A DNA stretch of 64,000 bases from SIG710 sp045596925 (GTDB taxonomy: Bacteria; Bacillota; Clostridia; Oscillospirales; CAG-272), in the NCBI GenBank assembly GCA_045596925.1, contig JAZODH010000041.1:3140-67139 (forward strand). Reading direction: 5' to 3'. The notes under the pieces are model-generated. The model saw nothing but the letters and a program-made list of their open reading frames with translations, searched no databases and was not told where the DNA came from. Positions 31,613 through 40,206 of the stretch are shown in pieces. How positions within the stretch are numbered: the first letter of the stretch is position 1; every line of letters starts with the position of its first letter. The translations under genes were made by a program, and so were the position numbers.

Positions 31613-33847
31613 TTGAAATTCCCGTGCAACTTCCTGCAACCTGCGCTCCGCCTCGTCGGCACGCAGGCGGTCGGCGCTGTAGGAACGGCGTAAAAGCTCA
31701 CCGGGAATATACTCATCGTACTTCTCGAAAACGGGCATCTCCGTACCGCCAACAAGCGCGTCGCAGTCAATGCCGAAGTCTCTTGCGCGCTCGGCAAGCC
31801 GTGTGACAAACTCCCGCTCGTCGCACTCCATTTTCATAGAGATAAAGTAACAGCCCTCGAACTCAATGTTCGATATCTTGAACTCCTTTGCGTTCAGGGC
31901 AATATACTTGCGCAGAGTCCTGAAGGAGCGCGTTCCAAGCCACGGGAAGATGCAGTAGCTGTAACCGCCAAGGTGTACCACGCTTCGGCGAAGCATACCC
32001 GTATTTCTCGCCAGATGCCTTGCCACCTCAAGTCGGTGTCGGGCGTTTTCCTTCAGATACGGGTAGACAGTGTCCTCTTCCAGCACCCGCTTCATGCGCT
32101 CAAGAATTTTTGTATGTATCTCGCCGTAGTCGCCGGGCCAGGAAACCTCCATCTTGCCCGCGACCGCCTTTACGTATATGAGCTTTCGGGGAATATCAAG
32201 CTCCTCCACCTCCCAAACACGTCCCGCAAGAGCAAAGCGGTCCCCCACGGGCGGCGGGGTCGTGATAGTACCTATCTCGTCCGACTCACAACGGACCGTG
32301 TAGTCCTCGCTGTCCTTGAAAACGGCGTAGAACTTGAAGCTGTTGAGCAGTCTCTCACCCGCAAGACCTACGATAAGTCCCTTTTCCTCGGTCATTTCAA
32401 GGTAATCGTTTTTAAGCATTGAAACGATGAGGGTCTTGTAGTCCTCTTTGGTTATTTCCTCAAAGGGCGGCATGGACAGTATTTTTTCAGCCAACCGTTT
32501 TGGGGTAAGCTCGCCCGATGACGCGCAAACGCTCAGCGTCTGCTGGAAAAGCAGACTCATGGGCATTTTTTTGCGGTTCGGAGGCTCGATAAAACGCTCC
32601 TCGATGTAGAGCTGAATTATGGCAATAGCACGAAGTAAGCCCCAAGGAATTAGCTGTGGCAGAGGCGTATTTGGCAGAGGATTTTCCTCGCGGAAGACCA
32701 TCATCATCTCAGGCGGCTCGCCGCGCCGTCCGCTTCGTCCGAGCCTTTGGAGGAAGGACGAAACCGAATTTGGCGCTTCGTTCTGAAGGATTCGTTCAAG
32801 CCGTCCGATGTCGATGCCAAGCTCCATTGTGACCGTGGCGCAAGTGACCGCCATTTTCTCCTCGTCCTTCATCTTTTCTTCCGCTTCCTCGCGGATAGAC
32901 GCAGAAAGGTTTCCGTGGTGGATAAGAAAAATGTCAGGGTCGCCGCGCTTCTCGGCAATTTGACGCAGAGTTGCGGTTACGTACTCGGTCTCCTCCCGCG
33001 AGTTGGAGAAAACAAGGGATTTTTTATTTTTTACGCAGTCGTACATATACTCGTATCCCGGGTCGAGCTGTGCTATTTGAGGCTTTTCGTCTCCGCGCTC
33101 GGCGCCGTTTTCCTCTGACTGCGCGGCGTTTCTGTCCTGAATATAAAAATGCTCAAGACCGAGCCGCCAAGTTATTTTCGACTGCGGGAAAATCGAAATA
33201 TCCGTTTCCCTGCCCGTGCCGCCCGACAGCCACTGAGCCGCCACTTCGGGGTCGCCAACGGTGGCGGAAAGCCCCACACGGCGCGGAATATGGCCTATCA
33301 GGTGCGCAAGCCTGCAAAGCTGGCAGATTATCTGGTTACCTCTGTCCGTGCCTGTGAGGGTGTGTATTTCGTCCAGGATAACGTACCGCAGGTCGTGGAA
33401 GAGGCGCACCATATCGTTTGAGCGGTTTATAAGCATGCTTTCAAGGCTCTCGGGGGTGATCTGCAGTATTCCCGAGGGCTTTTCAAGGAGTTTTTTCTTG
33501 TGGGATGCGGCCACGTCGCCGTGCCAATGGGTCACCGCTATCCCCGTACTGTCAAGCAGCTCTTCAATGCGCCCGAACTGGTCGTTTATAAGGCTTTTCA
33601 GAGGTGCAATATAGAGAACGCCGATACTTGCCGAGGGCTTTTCATACAGATCGGTCAGAATCGGGAAAAAGGCCGCCTCGGTCTTTCCGCTGGCAGTGGC
33701 TGAGGTGAGAAGCAGGTTGCGGTCGGTCTCAAAGATCGTCTTTGCGGCACTCATCTGCACGTCTCGCAGACTGTCCCATCCGCGGGAATATATATATTCT
33801 TGTATGAAATCGGGAAATCTCGAGAAAATTCTGTCTGCCTCGGTCAT
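31610..33847 (-). CDS. DEAD/DEAH-box helicase, Lhr-like
   Basis: A 745-aa superfamily 2 helicase. Motif I is TSATASGKTEAAFFP, motif II D-E-I-H (VILDEIHTLTG), motif III S-A-T-V, motif V near TMELGIDIGRLERI and motif VI Q-R-L-G-R-S-G-R-R-G. The D-E-I-H box and the G-L-S-A-T-V-G-D-P-E block match the Lhr (large helicase-related) core; the C-terminal ~300 residues resemble the Lhr winged-helix and beta-barrel parts. Lhr proteins unwind DNA or RNA-DNA duplexes and are linked to repair in some bacteria. Gene start follows GAGGAG. It is 21 bp downstream of plsC and probably shares its promoter. Confidence 0.88.
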   Translation of the reverse strand: MTEADRIFSRFPDFIQEYIYSRGWDSLRDVQMSAAKTIFETDRNLLLTSATASGKTEAAFFPILTDLYEKPSASIGVLYIAPLKSLINDQFGRIEELLDSTGIAVTHWHGDVAASHKKKLLEKPSGILQITPESLESMLINRSNDMVRLFHDLRYVILDEIHTLTGTDRGNQIICQLCRLAHLIGHIPRRVGLSATVGDPEVAAQWLSGGTGRETDISIFPQSKITWRLGLEHFYIQDRNAAQSEENGAERGDEKPQIAQLDPGYEYMYDCVKNKKSLVFSNSREETEYVTATLRQIAEKRGDPDIFLIHHGNLSASIREEAEEKMKDEEKMAVTCATVTMELGIDIGRLERILQNEAPNSVSSFLQRLGRSGRRGEPPEMMMVFREENPLPNTPLPQLIPWGLLRAIAIIQLYIEERFIEPPNRKKMPMSLLFQQTLSVCASSGELTPKRLAEKILSMPPFEEITKEDYKTLIVSMLKNDYLEMTEEKGLIVGLAGERLLNSFKFYAVFKDSEDYTVRCESDEIGTITTPPPVGDRFALAGRVWEVEELDIPRKLIYVKAVAGKMEVSWPGDYGEIHTKILERMKRVLEEDTVYPYLKENARHRLEVARHLARNTGMLRRSVVHLGGYSYCIFPWLGTRSFRTLRKYIALNAKEFKISNIEFEGCYFISMKMECDEREFVTRLAERARDFGIDCDALVGGTEMPVFEKYDEYIPGELLRRSYSADRLRADEAERRLQEVAREFQ

Positions 33848-33868
33848 CTTAATCTCCTCTCTGTATGG

Positions 33869-35152
33869 TCAGTTCTTTTTGCTCTCCGCTTTCTGCCTTG
33901 ACTTCATTTTGTAAAGCTCCTCGGCGGCAAGGCGAGTTTTTGCAACCACGTCACAGCCCTGTGGGAAGCAGTAATAGAGCCGTTTGCGATCCCCTATGCA
34001 AATGACGTCTCCTATCTCATACCAGAAATAGTCGGCGTAAAGCGAGTAGGAGAAAACGGGAGTCTGGCGGTACTCAAGCCGTCCGTTACAGCCCGTCAAC
34101 AAAAAGCCGTTTTCGTCGTGAACAAGTCTTCCCTGTCCGACGCGATAAATTGCCTTGTAGTCCGCCATTACGCGGATCTCAACGGGAATATCAAGCTTGT
34201 ATTCACCGCGCTCAAGCTCGGCGCGCACCTGTTCGCGCTCCCATCTGTACCAGTCGGGCACGTGGGTGAATTTTGCTTCCCCGTTGTCGCAGGAGAGCGA
34301 GCCGTCCTCCTCCAGCGTATAGGACACGCCGCACTCACGGCACTTAACGGTGATGCCCTTACCTTCCATTTTGCCCTCGGTCATACAATGAGGACACTTG
34401 TAGAGCACGCGGTTCAGACCGTCTGCGCGGAAGGGTTCTCTGATCTTTATGCCGTTTTCCTTCTGCCATGCGAAATTGTCAAAGCTGAATTCCGCTTGGA
34501 TACGCTGATTTATCTCGTCCTCGGTCAGAGCTTTTGCCTCCTCCGGGGAAATGAGATATTTGACGCGCGCACCGACCTTGACCTTCCTTATCTGAAGCTC
34601 GTTGTAAAGGGGATTTTTCAGAAAATTGCCGTATGTTATCATGGTCACCACGGGAACTTTGAGAAGCCTCACAAGTCCACCCAGGCTGGACGGCAGAGGC
34701 GTTGCGGTGCCGTCAAAGGAATAGCTTGCCTCAGGGTACATAAGTATCGAGGTTTTAAGCGTTTTCAGCGCGTAAGACATATCGCGTATAAGATTCATAT
34801 CGGGAACGAATTTCTGTGTGGGAATACAGCCGATGGAACGCATGAGAAATTCCTTTCCCACAAAGCCGTCAGAGGTGCAGACGATAGACAGCGAGCGGGG
34901 GTAAAAATAGTGCTCCGCCATTTCCAGATCCAAAAAACAGGAATGGTTCATCAAAATAAGCGCAGGCTCTTTTTTGCCCAGCTTTTCCATGCCCGATTCG
35001 GTGAATTTTGCTCCGAGTCTGAAAAGGTCAATAGCAGAAAATGCCTTTATTATCCATTTCAAAATAAAAAGCGGTTTTCTCGGCTTTTTGCGGGCAGGCA
35101 CGGGAATCGCCAGCACCTCCTCAAGTCTTTTGTTTTTCTGTTTGATCTTCAT
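33869..35152 (-). CDS. 1-acyl-sn-glycerol-3-phosphate acyltransferase-like protein with zinc ribbon and extra C-terminal domain
   Basis: A 427-aa protein. The N-terminal ~230 residues are a PlsC-type acyltransferase (N-H-S-C-F-L-D is the HX4D motif; M-Y-P-E-A-S-Y is the glycerol-3-phosphate-binding E-G block equivalent). A zinc ribbon follows near residues 265-295 (C-P-H-C and C-R-E-C), then a ~130-aa domain with many aromatic strands, possibly PH-like. The start at 35152 is preferred over an ATG 12 bp upstream because GGAG precedes it. PlsC makes phosphatidic acid, but the tail suggests a specialised or regulated member. It has its own promoter and likely co-transcribes the helicase. Confidence 0.82.
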   Translation of the reverse strand: MKIKQKNKRLEEVLAIPVPARKKPRKPLFILKWIIKAFSAIDLFRLGAKFTESGMEKLGKKEPALILMNHSCFLDLEMAEHYFYPRSLSIVCTSDGFVGKEFLMRSIGCIPTQKFVPDMNLIRDMSYALKTLKTSILMYPEASYSFDGTATPLPSSLGGLVRLLKVPVVTMITYGNFLKNPLYNELQIRKVKVGARVKYLISPEEAKALTEDEINQRIQAEFSFDNFAWQKENGIKIREPFRADGLNRVLYKCPHCMTEGKMEGKGITVKCRECGVSYTLEEDGSLSCDNGEAKFTHVPDWYRWEREQVRAELERGEYKLDIPVEIRVMADYKAIYRVGQGRLVHDENGFLLTGCNGRLEYRQTPVFSYSLYADYFWYEIGDVICIGDRKRLYYCFPQGCDVVAKTRLAAEELYKMKSRQKAESKKN

Positions 35153-35193
35153 ATTTATCTCCATTCTGTCACGCAGAGGATTTTCACATTTAC

Positions 35194-35222
35194 ATTATAA
35201 TATACAATCAGGTATTTTTCAA
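35194..35222 (-). promoter_or_regulatory. Promoter of plsC-like/helicase operon
   Basis: Minus-strand TTGAAA and TATAAT with a 17-bp spacer, about 42 bp before the start codon. Confidence 0.85.
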
Positions 35223-35265
35223 GAAAAAAATCATGGAATATTGAACTTTGGCCGGCTAAACAGAG

Positions 35266-35294
35266 AAAGTGAGAGGCACGAGGCCTCTCACTTT
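35266..35294 (-). terminator. Terminator of sigma/anti-sigma operon
   Basis: AAAGTGAGAGGC and GCCTCTCACTTT form a 12-bp stem with a short loop just after the stop at 35300; the minus-strand T tract is weak (CTCTGTTT). Confidence 0.7.
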
Positions 35295-35299
35295 GGTTT

Positions 35300-36634
35300 T
35301 TATTGAATTTTCACGTATATCTTGCCCGATTCGCTATGCAAAACAAGGTCTTTTTCCGCCAGATCTCCGTCGATCAGATAGGCAATTTTCCATTGGCCGT
35401 CGCCCATATCCTCGCGGTAGACTATCTCATGATTGAATACTGATTCGCCTTCCCTTTGATCGACCACGGCGCTCATGGAAAAAATATCTATCTCGCCGTC
35501 TCGTTCTGTGTAGCTGTTGAGATTAAACCCGTTCACAAAGGCCTTTTTCATGATGTCTCTGTCCTGCTCGGAGTACTGCTCAATATTGGTATATGACATG
35601 GTCAACGTCACAACGTACAGCTTCTTCTCTGTCAGAACGCCCTCGCGGTATGCCTTTGTCGGCTCTTTTCCCGGCGTTTCGATCCAAACGATCTGAGTTC
35701 GGTTGTACGTGAGCATCTCGCCGTTTTCATCTGTGAATCTGTCCACCACGTCACGGTGGAGGATACAGTCGGGGTCAAGGCTCTTCACGTCCTCATAAAC
35801 ATGAACGTCGTCAACGCACACGATGAAATTTCCGTTCTTGTCGCTCACCTCTTCTCCTATTTCGGCAAGATCCTTTTCATATACGGGGTCACCCTTGCCA
35901 ACGATAACGGACGGAAGATCAACAGTCGGGGCGTCATCAAGCTCGTTTAAGATCGGGATGGACCGAGAGGCATCGGTAGTGTATTCGATCGAAAGCGTTG
36001 TCGCAAGCGATACAAGCTCGTCGTCGGTAATTCCGCGACTCACCCACAGCTTGAGCACCAATTCGTCCTTCTCAAACACAATATATGCAATGCGGTCATA
36101 GCGCTCCGTATCCCCTTTTCTTACCACATAAACAGGTTTGTTCCCTGCCTCAAAGTGCCACGTGTCGGTTGCTCCCACAATAACGTGCTCCAGATCACTG
36201 CGACGAAGGTCAACTCCGTTTATCGTTATTGCGCGGGAATCGTCATCGTTTCCGTACTTGCCCGCCGCGGTTCTATCGGCCTCAAGATCCGAGGGCAAGT
36301 CGGGAATGTTCAATTTGATTCCAACTCCGCCATCCTCTATATTCCAGCTCCGCAAGGGCTTGTCGTCCGTCACAGTTCCCTCGCCCGTGCCGTTAAGTCC
36401 CGCATGGATATAAACGTTATCACCATTGCGCTCCATGCTGAAATCTATCAGCCTTGCGGCGGCAAACACACCCACAGTCAAAGCAGACAAAATGGCAACG
36501 GTCGCCAAAATCCTGACGGGAATCGACCTGCGCGGAGTATTCGAGTATTTCTTCTGCGATTCGCGCTCCAAGGCATTAAGCATCGCCGTTTTACGTTTTC
36601 TGTATTCTTCGGAAAAAGTATGGTCTTCTCTCAT
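35300..36634 (-). CDS. Putative anti-sigma factor / membrane sensor with DUF4367-like domain
   Basis: A 444-aa single-pass membrane protein. Residues 1-40 are cytoplasmic and highly charged (sigma-binding candidate), a transmembrane helix lies near 42-60, and ~380 residues are outside. A segment near residues 170-235 (YIVFEKDELVLKLWVSRGIT) resembles DUF4367, a domain common in Clostridia proteins encoded after ECF sigma genes. The outer part looks like a long beta-rich sensor with no known ligand. It starts 14 bp after the ECF sigma gene. Anti-sigma function is inferred from topology and neighbour only. Confidence 0.72.
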   Translation of the reverse strand: MREDHTFSEEYRKRKTAMLNALERESQKKYSNTPRRSIPVRILATVAILSALTVGVFAAARLIDFSMERNGDNVYIHAGLNGTGEGTVTDDKPLRSWNIEDGGVGIKLNIPDLPSDLEADRTAAGKYGNDDDSRAITINGVDLRRSDLEHVIVGATDTWHFEAGNKPVYVVRKGDTERYDRIAYIVFEKDELVLKLWVSRGITDDELVSLATTLSIEYTTDASRSIPILNELDDAPTVDLPSVIVGKGDPVYEKDLAEIGEEVSDKNGNFIVCVDDVHVYEDVKSLDPDCILHRDVVDRFTDENGEMLTYNRTQIVWIETPGKEPTKAYREGVLTEKKLYVVTLTMSYTNIEQYSEQDRDIMKKAFVNGFNLNSYTERDGEIDIFSMSAVVDQREGESVFNHEIVYREDMGDGQWKIAYLIDGDLAEKDLVLHSESGKIYVKIQ

Positions 36635-36648
36635 AATATCTTTCCTCC

Positions 36649-37140
36649 TTATTGTTTTTTTGTGTCCTTCAAAAGCTTACGGGCACGTTCACAGCGTTTT
36701 CTCACGCATCCCTCGCTTATCATCAGAACTGCCGCGGTTTCCCGAATGGTCAGCCCGTCAAAGAAAAGGCAGCGCATGACCGAAGCGTATTTATTGGGCA
36801 GCTCCGAAACCAGCAGAAGCGGTGTATCGATCTCGGAAGACACGTCGGCATATGTATTTTCCACCGTCTCGTTAAGCTCACAGCAATTATCCCGTTGCTT
36901 CTTTTGGGTTCGGTAAATATCAAGCGCGGCGCTTTTAAGCGTTTTGTAAACGTACCGTCGTGTTGTGGGTGCCACGGGATCTGCAATCTTTTTTCGGTGT
37001 CGGATCAATCGAAGAAAGGCCTCTTGAACCGCGTCCTCCGAAAGGTATTCATCGCGCAGTATTTTATATGCTTCCCTATACATCGATTGCTCGTACAGCT
37101 TATACAGCGCTTCGATGATATCGTTATCTGCAACCTCCAT
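36649..37140 (-). CDS. ECF-type RNA polymerase sigma factor
   Basis: A 163-aa sigma-70-family protein with only regions 2 and 4. Region 2 contains D-E-Y-L-S-E-D-A-V-Q-E-A-F-L-R-L and region 4 has L-T-I-R-E-T-A-A-V-L-M-I-S-E-G-C-V-R-K-R, a helix-turn-helix. The start follows AAAGGAGCGG. It is followed by a membrane protein of anti-sigma type, so the pair is probably a cell-envelope signalling unit. The upstream region (37141-37200) has no sigma-A promoter I trust; autoregulation is possible. Confidence 0.88.
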   Translation of the reverse strand: MEVADNDIIEALYKLYEQSMYREAYKILRDEYLSEDAVQEAFLRLIRHRKKIADPVAPTTRRYVYKTLKSAALDIYRTQKKQRDNCCELNETVENTYADVSSEIDTPLLLVSELPNKYASVMRCLFFDGLTIRETAAVLMISEGCVRKRCERARKLLKDTKKQ

Positions 37141-37248
37141 AACACCGCTCCTTTCTTTGTTTTTGTCCGGACATAGATAATAACGAAATCAAACAGTGGT
37201 TTGTGACAAAAACAGAATTAAAAAATTTGTTCGACACAGAGCCGCACC

Positions 37249-37276
37249 CCTGTAGGGGCGACCATCGGTCGTCCGC
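37249..37276. repeat. REP-like palindrome (GTAGGGGCGACC type)
   Basis: CTGTAGGGGCGACC, a short loop and GGTCGTCC. It belongs to the same family as the palindromes at 60.1 and 62.2 kb: a constant GTAGGG edge with a variable self-complementary core. Confidence 0.7.
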
Positions 37277-37303
37277 CATGAGGGACGGCTTTGCTAGATC
37301 CTT

Positions 37304-37323
37304 GATGAGGGTCTGAACCCACG
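37304..37323. repeat. tRNA-His T-arm mimic downstream of the tRNA terminator
   Basis: The 20-21 bases match the T-arm of the adjacent tRNA-His (37374-37393) except for one substitution and one inserted base in the T-loop. The same T-loop insertion occurs in the tRNA-Gly mimic at 28443-28454. Confidence 0.6.
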
Positions 37324-37327
37324 ATAA

Positions 37328-37360
37328 ATGAAAAAGGACGGCTTTGCCGTCCTTTTTCAT
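37328..37360 (-). terminator. Terminator of tRNA-Gly/Arg/His cluster
   Basis: ATGAAAAAGGACGGC and its complement form a 15-bp stem with a 3-nt loop; the stem's own T run serves the minus strand. Confidence 0.88.
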
Positions 37361-37363
37361 TTA

Positions 37364-37441
37364 TGGGGTGAGCGATGGGGGTCGAACCCACGACCTCCAG
37401 GGCCACAACCTGGCGCTCTGACCAACTGAGCTACGCCCACC
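37364..37441 (-). tRNA. tRNA-His (anticodon GTG)
   Basis: Acceptor GTGGGCG pairs with CGCTCAC, an extra 5' G(-1) faces C73, the anticodon is GTG and CCA is encoded. Confidence 0.96.
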
Positions 37442-37461
37442 ATATAAAAAATTGCGCTGCA

Positions 37462-37538
37462 TGGCGCACTTTGAGGGACTCGAACCCCCGACCTACTGCT
37501 TAGAAGGCAGTTGCTCTATCCAGCTGAGCTAAAAGTGC
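37462..37538 (-). tRNA. tRNA-Arg (anticodon TCT)
   Basis: Acceptor GCACTTT pairs with AAAGTGC, the anticodon loop is C-T-T-C-T-A-A and CCA is encoded. Confidence 0.96.
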
Positions 37539-37564
37539 AAGCACGCAACATTCGCCTTTCGGCG

Positions 37565-37638
<74 letters not shown>

Positions 37639-37667
37639 ATATATTGGCTTTTCAAAACCGCCCTGCT

Positions 37668-37696
37668 ATTTTATCACAATTATTCCCTTTTGTCAA
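37668..37696 (-). promoter_or_regulatory. Promoter of tRNA-Gly/Arg/His cluster
   Basis: Minus-strand TTGACA and TAAAAT with a 17-bp spacer, 30 bp before tRNA-Gly. Confidence 0.85.
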
Positions 37697-37759
37697 GTCC
37701 TTTTTTCAAAAAAGATACGTTATTCTTCTTTTTTATTTTGTGAATTTTCTCCCAAACTG

Positions 37760-37788
37760 TTGCAAATAACTTTCATTTGTGGTAAAAT
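37760..37788 (+). promoter_or_regulatory. Promoter of yajC operon
   Basis: TTGCAA and TAAAAT with a 17-bp spacer, 29 bp before yajC. Confidence 0.75.
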
Positions 37789-37817
37789 ATATTTACTTAA
37801 CAATCGGAGGTATAAAA

Positions 37818-38141
37818 ATGAACACAATTCTTCTTGAAGGACAGGGCACCGGCGGAGGCGGAAGCGGTCTCATTTCCATTCTTATGATCGTCGGCATGCT
37901 CGCTATCCTTTATTTCTTTATGATCCGTCCCCAAAGAAAGCAGGAGAAAGAAACAGCTGCTATGAGAAACGCTCTGCAGGTTGGTGACGAGATCACGACC
38001 ATCGGCGGCATCATCGGCAAGATCGTCAGCATCAAGGAAGAAACTATCATGATCGAAACCGGTCACGACAGAACAAAGATCCGTCTGCTCAAGAGTGCTG
38101 TCAGAAACGTTGACGTTAAGGCAGAGGACGCGCAGGACTGA
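37818..38141 (+). CDS. yajC: Preprotein translocase subunit YajC
   Basis: A 107-aa membrane protein with start set by CGGAGGT before the ATG; an in-frame ATG 39 bp upstream lacks a ribosome-binding site. A glycine-rich N-terminus is followed by one transmembrane helix (ILMIVGMLAILYFFMI) and the family signature R-P-Q-R-K-Q-E-K-E, then a small cytoplasmic domain (V-G-D-E-I-T-T-I-G-G-I-I-G-K-I). YajC associates with SecDF and SecYEG. secD and secF, which often follow, are not present here. Confidence 0.95.
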   Translation: MNTILLEGQGTGGGGSGLISILMIVGMLAILYFFMIRPQRKQEKETAAMRNALQVGDEITTIGGIIGKIVSIKEETIMIETGHDRTKIRLLKSAVRNVDVKAEDAQD

Positions 38142-38213
38142 TTTTTACCATTCGGAATAAATTTCGCCCCCTCGGCATTTACTTTATTGTAACTGTGTTT
38201 AGGGGGCGATTTT

Positions 38214-38651
38214 ATGGCAAATAACAAGACAAAGAAAAAGAACTCGGGATCTACGGGAATATGGGCACTGCTCCTGCCCGGAGCACTTGGCGTAGCCGCA
38301 ACTGCGGCAGCCGCCGTTGCGGCAGCCCTGATCTTCGGAAAATTGGCGTACAACACGGACGACCCCTTGCAATATGCTCCCGTGATCGGAACAGTCGCAC
38401 TTTATCTTTCCGTTTTTTTAGGCGGACTTTGCTCAAATCTATGGAGCGGAAGGCATTTTGGCGCAACGGTTCTCCATTCGGTGGCCGTTAGTCTGATAAT
38501 GATAACCGTCGGCTTGGTCGCAGGTGTCCCGTTCGAGCAAAATATTCTTCTCAAACTGCTCGTTCTTCCCTGCTCTCTTTTGGGAGGTGCTCTGTGCTAT
38601 CTGAAGATCCCCAAGAAAAAGAAACCAAAATTCAAGGGCAGAAGCAAGTAA
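38214..38651 (+). CDS. TIGR04086/YrzE-like four-helix membrane protein
   Basis: A 145-aa protein with a basic N-terminus, about four hydrophobic helices (residues ~17-45, 55-72, 84-104, 110-128) and a very basic tail (K-K-K-K-P-K-F-K-G-R-S-K). Membrane proteins of the TIGR04086 family commonly follow yajC in Clostridia, and topology and position agree, though the sequence match is from memory. It lies 72 bp after yajC. Function unknown. Confidence 0.7.
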   Translation: MANNKTKKKNSGSTGIWALLLPGALGVAATAAAAVAAALIFGKLAYNTDDPLQYAPVIGTVALYLSVFLGGLCSNLWSGRHFGATVLHSVAVSLIMITVGLVAGVPFEQNILLKLLVLPCSLLGGALCYLKIPKKKKPKFKGRSK

Positions 38652-38686
38652 AATCAAATTCTCTTTGGAACAAAAAGGAATAAAAA

Positions 38687-39097
38687 ATGATTTATTTATA
38701 CAAGCACAACGGCAGAAAATGCTGTTACGATTCGGCAAGCGGTTCGGTGATCGAGCTGACTGCTCTGCAATACAAGATGATTGGTGCAATAGAGGCTCCT
38801 CTGACGCCCGCCTGTCCCACCTCCCTGCGCTACGAGCTGGCAAAGTTTGACAGCGAGGACGTGACCGAGGCTTACGACGAACTTTACGGACTTTTCTGTG
38901 ACGGTCTTCTACTGTGCGAAGGCAAGAGTGACACCGCGCTTCTCCGCACCTCGGGAGAGCATTCGGTCACAGGTGCAGACGAGGCGGACCTGATCTTTGC
39001 ATTCACAAAAACCGCGGGCATGACAAGATACCGCATCGTCGGAGACTCCGACGACACAGTTGTCAAAGCAGCCGAGAAGAACGGTTTGACGGCATAA
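38687..39097 (+). CDS. Small protein resembling the N-terminal recognition domain of SCIFF maturases
   Basis: A 136-aa soluble protein with AAGGAAT before the ATG. The first ~80 residues (M-I-Y-L-Y-K-H-N-G-R, S-A-S-G-S-V-I-E-L, V-T-E-A-Y-D-E-L-Y-G-L, D-G-L-L) follow the pattern I remember for the PqqD/RRE-like start of SCIFF radical-SAM maturases (ScfB), which lie in this same yajC/TIGR04086 neighbourhood in many Clostridia. The radical-SAM part and the cysteine-rich SCIFF precursor are absent. The remaining ~55 residues are unrecognised. It may be a shrunken remnant or a repurposed domain; alternatively unrelated. Confidence 0.6.
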   Translation: MIYLYKHNGRKCCYDSASGSVIELTALQYKMIGAIEAPLTPACPTSLRYELAKFDSEDVTEAYDELYGLFCDGLLLCEGKSDTALLRTSGEHSVTGADEADLIFAFTKTAGMTRYRIVGDSDDTVVKAAEKNGLTA

Positions 39098-39115
39098 CAA
39101 AACAACAAACAAAAG

Positions 39116-39141
39116 AAGGCACCGCCGAAAGGCGGTGCCTT
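39116..39141. terminator. Bidirectional terminator between yajC operon and sugar import operon
   Basis: AAGGCACCGCC, GAAA loop, GGCGGTGCCTT. T-rich sequence follows on both strands (AAATTTT on plus, CTTTTGTTTG on minus). Confidence 0.85.
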
Positions 39142-39154
39142 AAATTTTGACTTA

Positions 39155-40195
39155 TCAGCCAACGATACCCGAACGCTCGATACCCTGAACCAGGAATTTC
39201 TGGCAGAAGAGGTACATTACGATCAGGGGCGCGATGATCATCATACCGCAGGTATTGTAGATCGCCGTGTTGAGCAGATTTGCACCCGCATAGTCCGTCT
39301 TGAGGGACGGGGGGATCTGGAACGTAAGGTGAGGCCACAGGCGGACTTCACGGCCGGGGAAGAACAGAACTGTATAGAAGTTGTCCGTCCACTGCCAGGA
39401 GAACGCAAACAGGAACACCGTGATCATCATGGGGATAGAAAGAGGAATGATGATCTGAAGGAACGTGCGGTAAACGCCCGAACCGTCAACGTATGCAGAT
39501 TCCTCAAGCTCGTCGGGAACTCCGCGGAAGAACTGTCTGAGCATGAATATGTAAAGACCGTTCTTGAACGCGATACCGCCCATAGAGAGGATTACCAGAG
39601 GCCAGAAGGTATTTGTGAGCTTAATACCGTCCGCAAAGGATGCAGGCAGGATACCGAGCTTTGAAAGTCCTCCCATAATGCCGAAGATATCGAAATTCTT
39701 GAAGTGGAGGAGCATGGAGAGCTTCAGGGTCTGGTGAGGAACTATCATGGTCAGCATAACCAGTATGAACAGTATGCCATTACCCTTGAACTTAAACTTG
39801 GCAAATCCGTAAGCGATGAGCAGACACGAGAATGTCTGGATCAGCGCACTGATGATGGAAAGCAGGAAGGTATTAACGAACGCCTCCATATAGTTCAGCT
39901 CAACGAAGATAGCCTTATAGATATCAAGGGTGAAGTTTTTGGGGATCAGTCTTACAGTCGAGTCAACGAAGTCGCTCATACTCATAAAGGAGGAAGCGAT
40001 CTTCGAGATAAAGGGGTAAAGAACGACGTAGGAAATACCGATAAGGAGTACAAGTCTGAAAGCATACCAGAGTATGTTCATGTAGAAATAGGACGTTCCG
40101 AACTTTGCCTTAAGTCTTTCCTTGAGAGGGGTTCTTTCAAATTCAACTCTGATCTTATTCTTTGTTTCTTTTGTTACTTTGATAGAATTATCCAT
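39155..40195 (-). CDS. Carbohydrate ABC transporter permease (MalG type), second pair
   Basis: A 346-aa permease with six predicted membrane helices. The ATPase-docking EAA loop is E-S-A-Y-V-D-G-S-G-V-Y-R-T-F-L-Q-I-I-I-P. It has a ~35-aa charged cytoplasmic N-terminus, longer than usual. It is the last gene of the seven-gene operon, 11 bp after its MalF-type partner. No dedicated ATPase is encoded, so a shared MsmX/UgpC-type ATPase is expected. Confidence 0.9.
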   Translation of the reverse strand: MDNSIKVTKETKNKIRVEFERTPLKERLKAKFGTSYFYMNILWYAFRLVLLIGISYVVLYPFISKIASSFMSMSDFVDSTVRLIPKNFTLDIYKAIFVELNYMEAFVNTFLLSIISALIQTFSCLLIAYGFAKFKFKGNGILFILVMLTMIVPHQTLKLSMLLHFKNFDIFGIMGGLSKLGILPASFADGIKLTNTFWPLVILSMGGIAFKNGLYIFMLRQFFRGVPDELEESAYVDGSGVYRTFLQIIIPLSIPMMITVFLFAFSWQWTDNFYTVLFFPGREVRLWPHLTFQIPPSLKTDYAGANLLNTAIYNTCGMMIIAPLIVMYLFCQKFLVQGIERSGIVG

Positions 40196-40206
40196 TTTTC
40201 CCCTCC

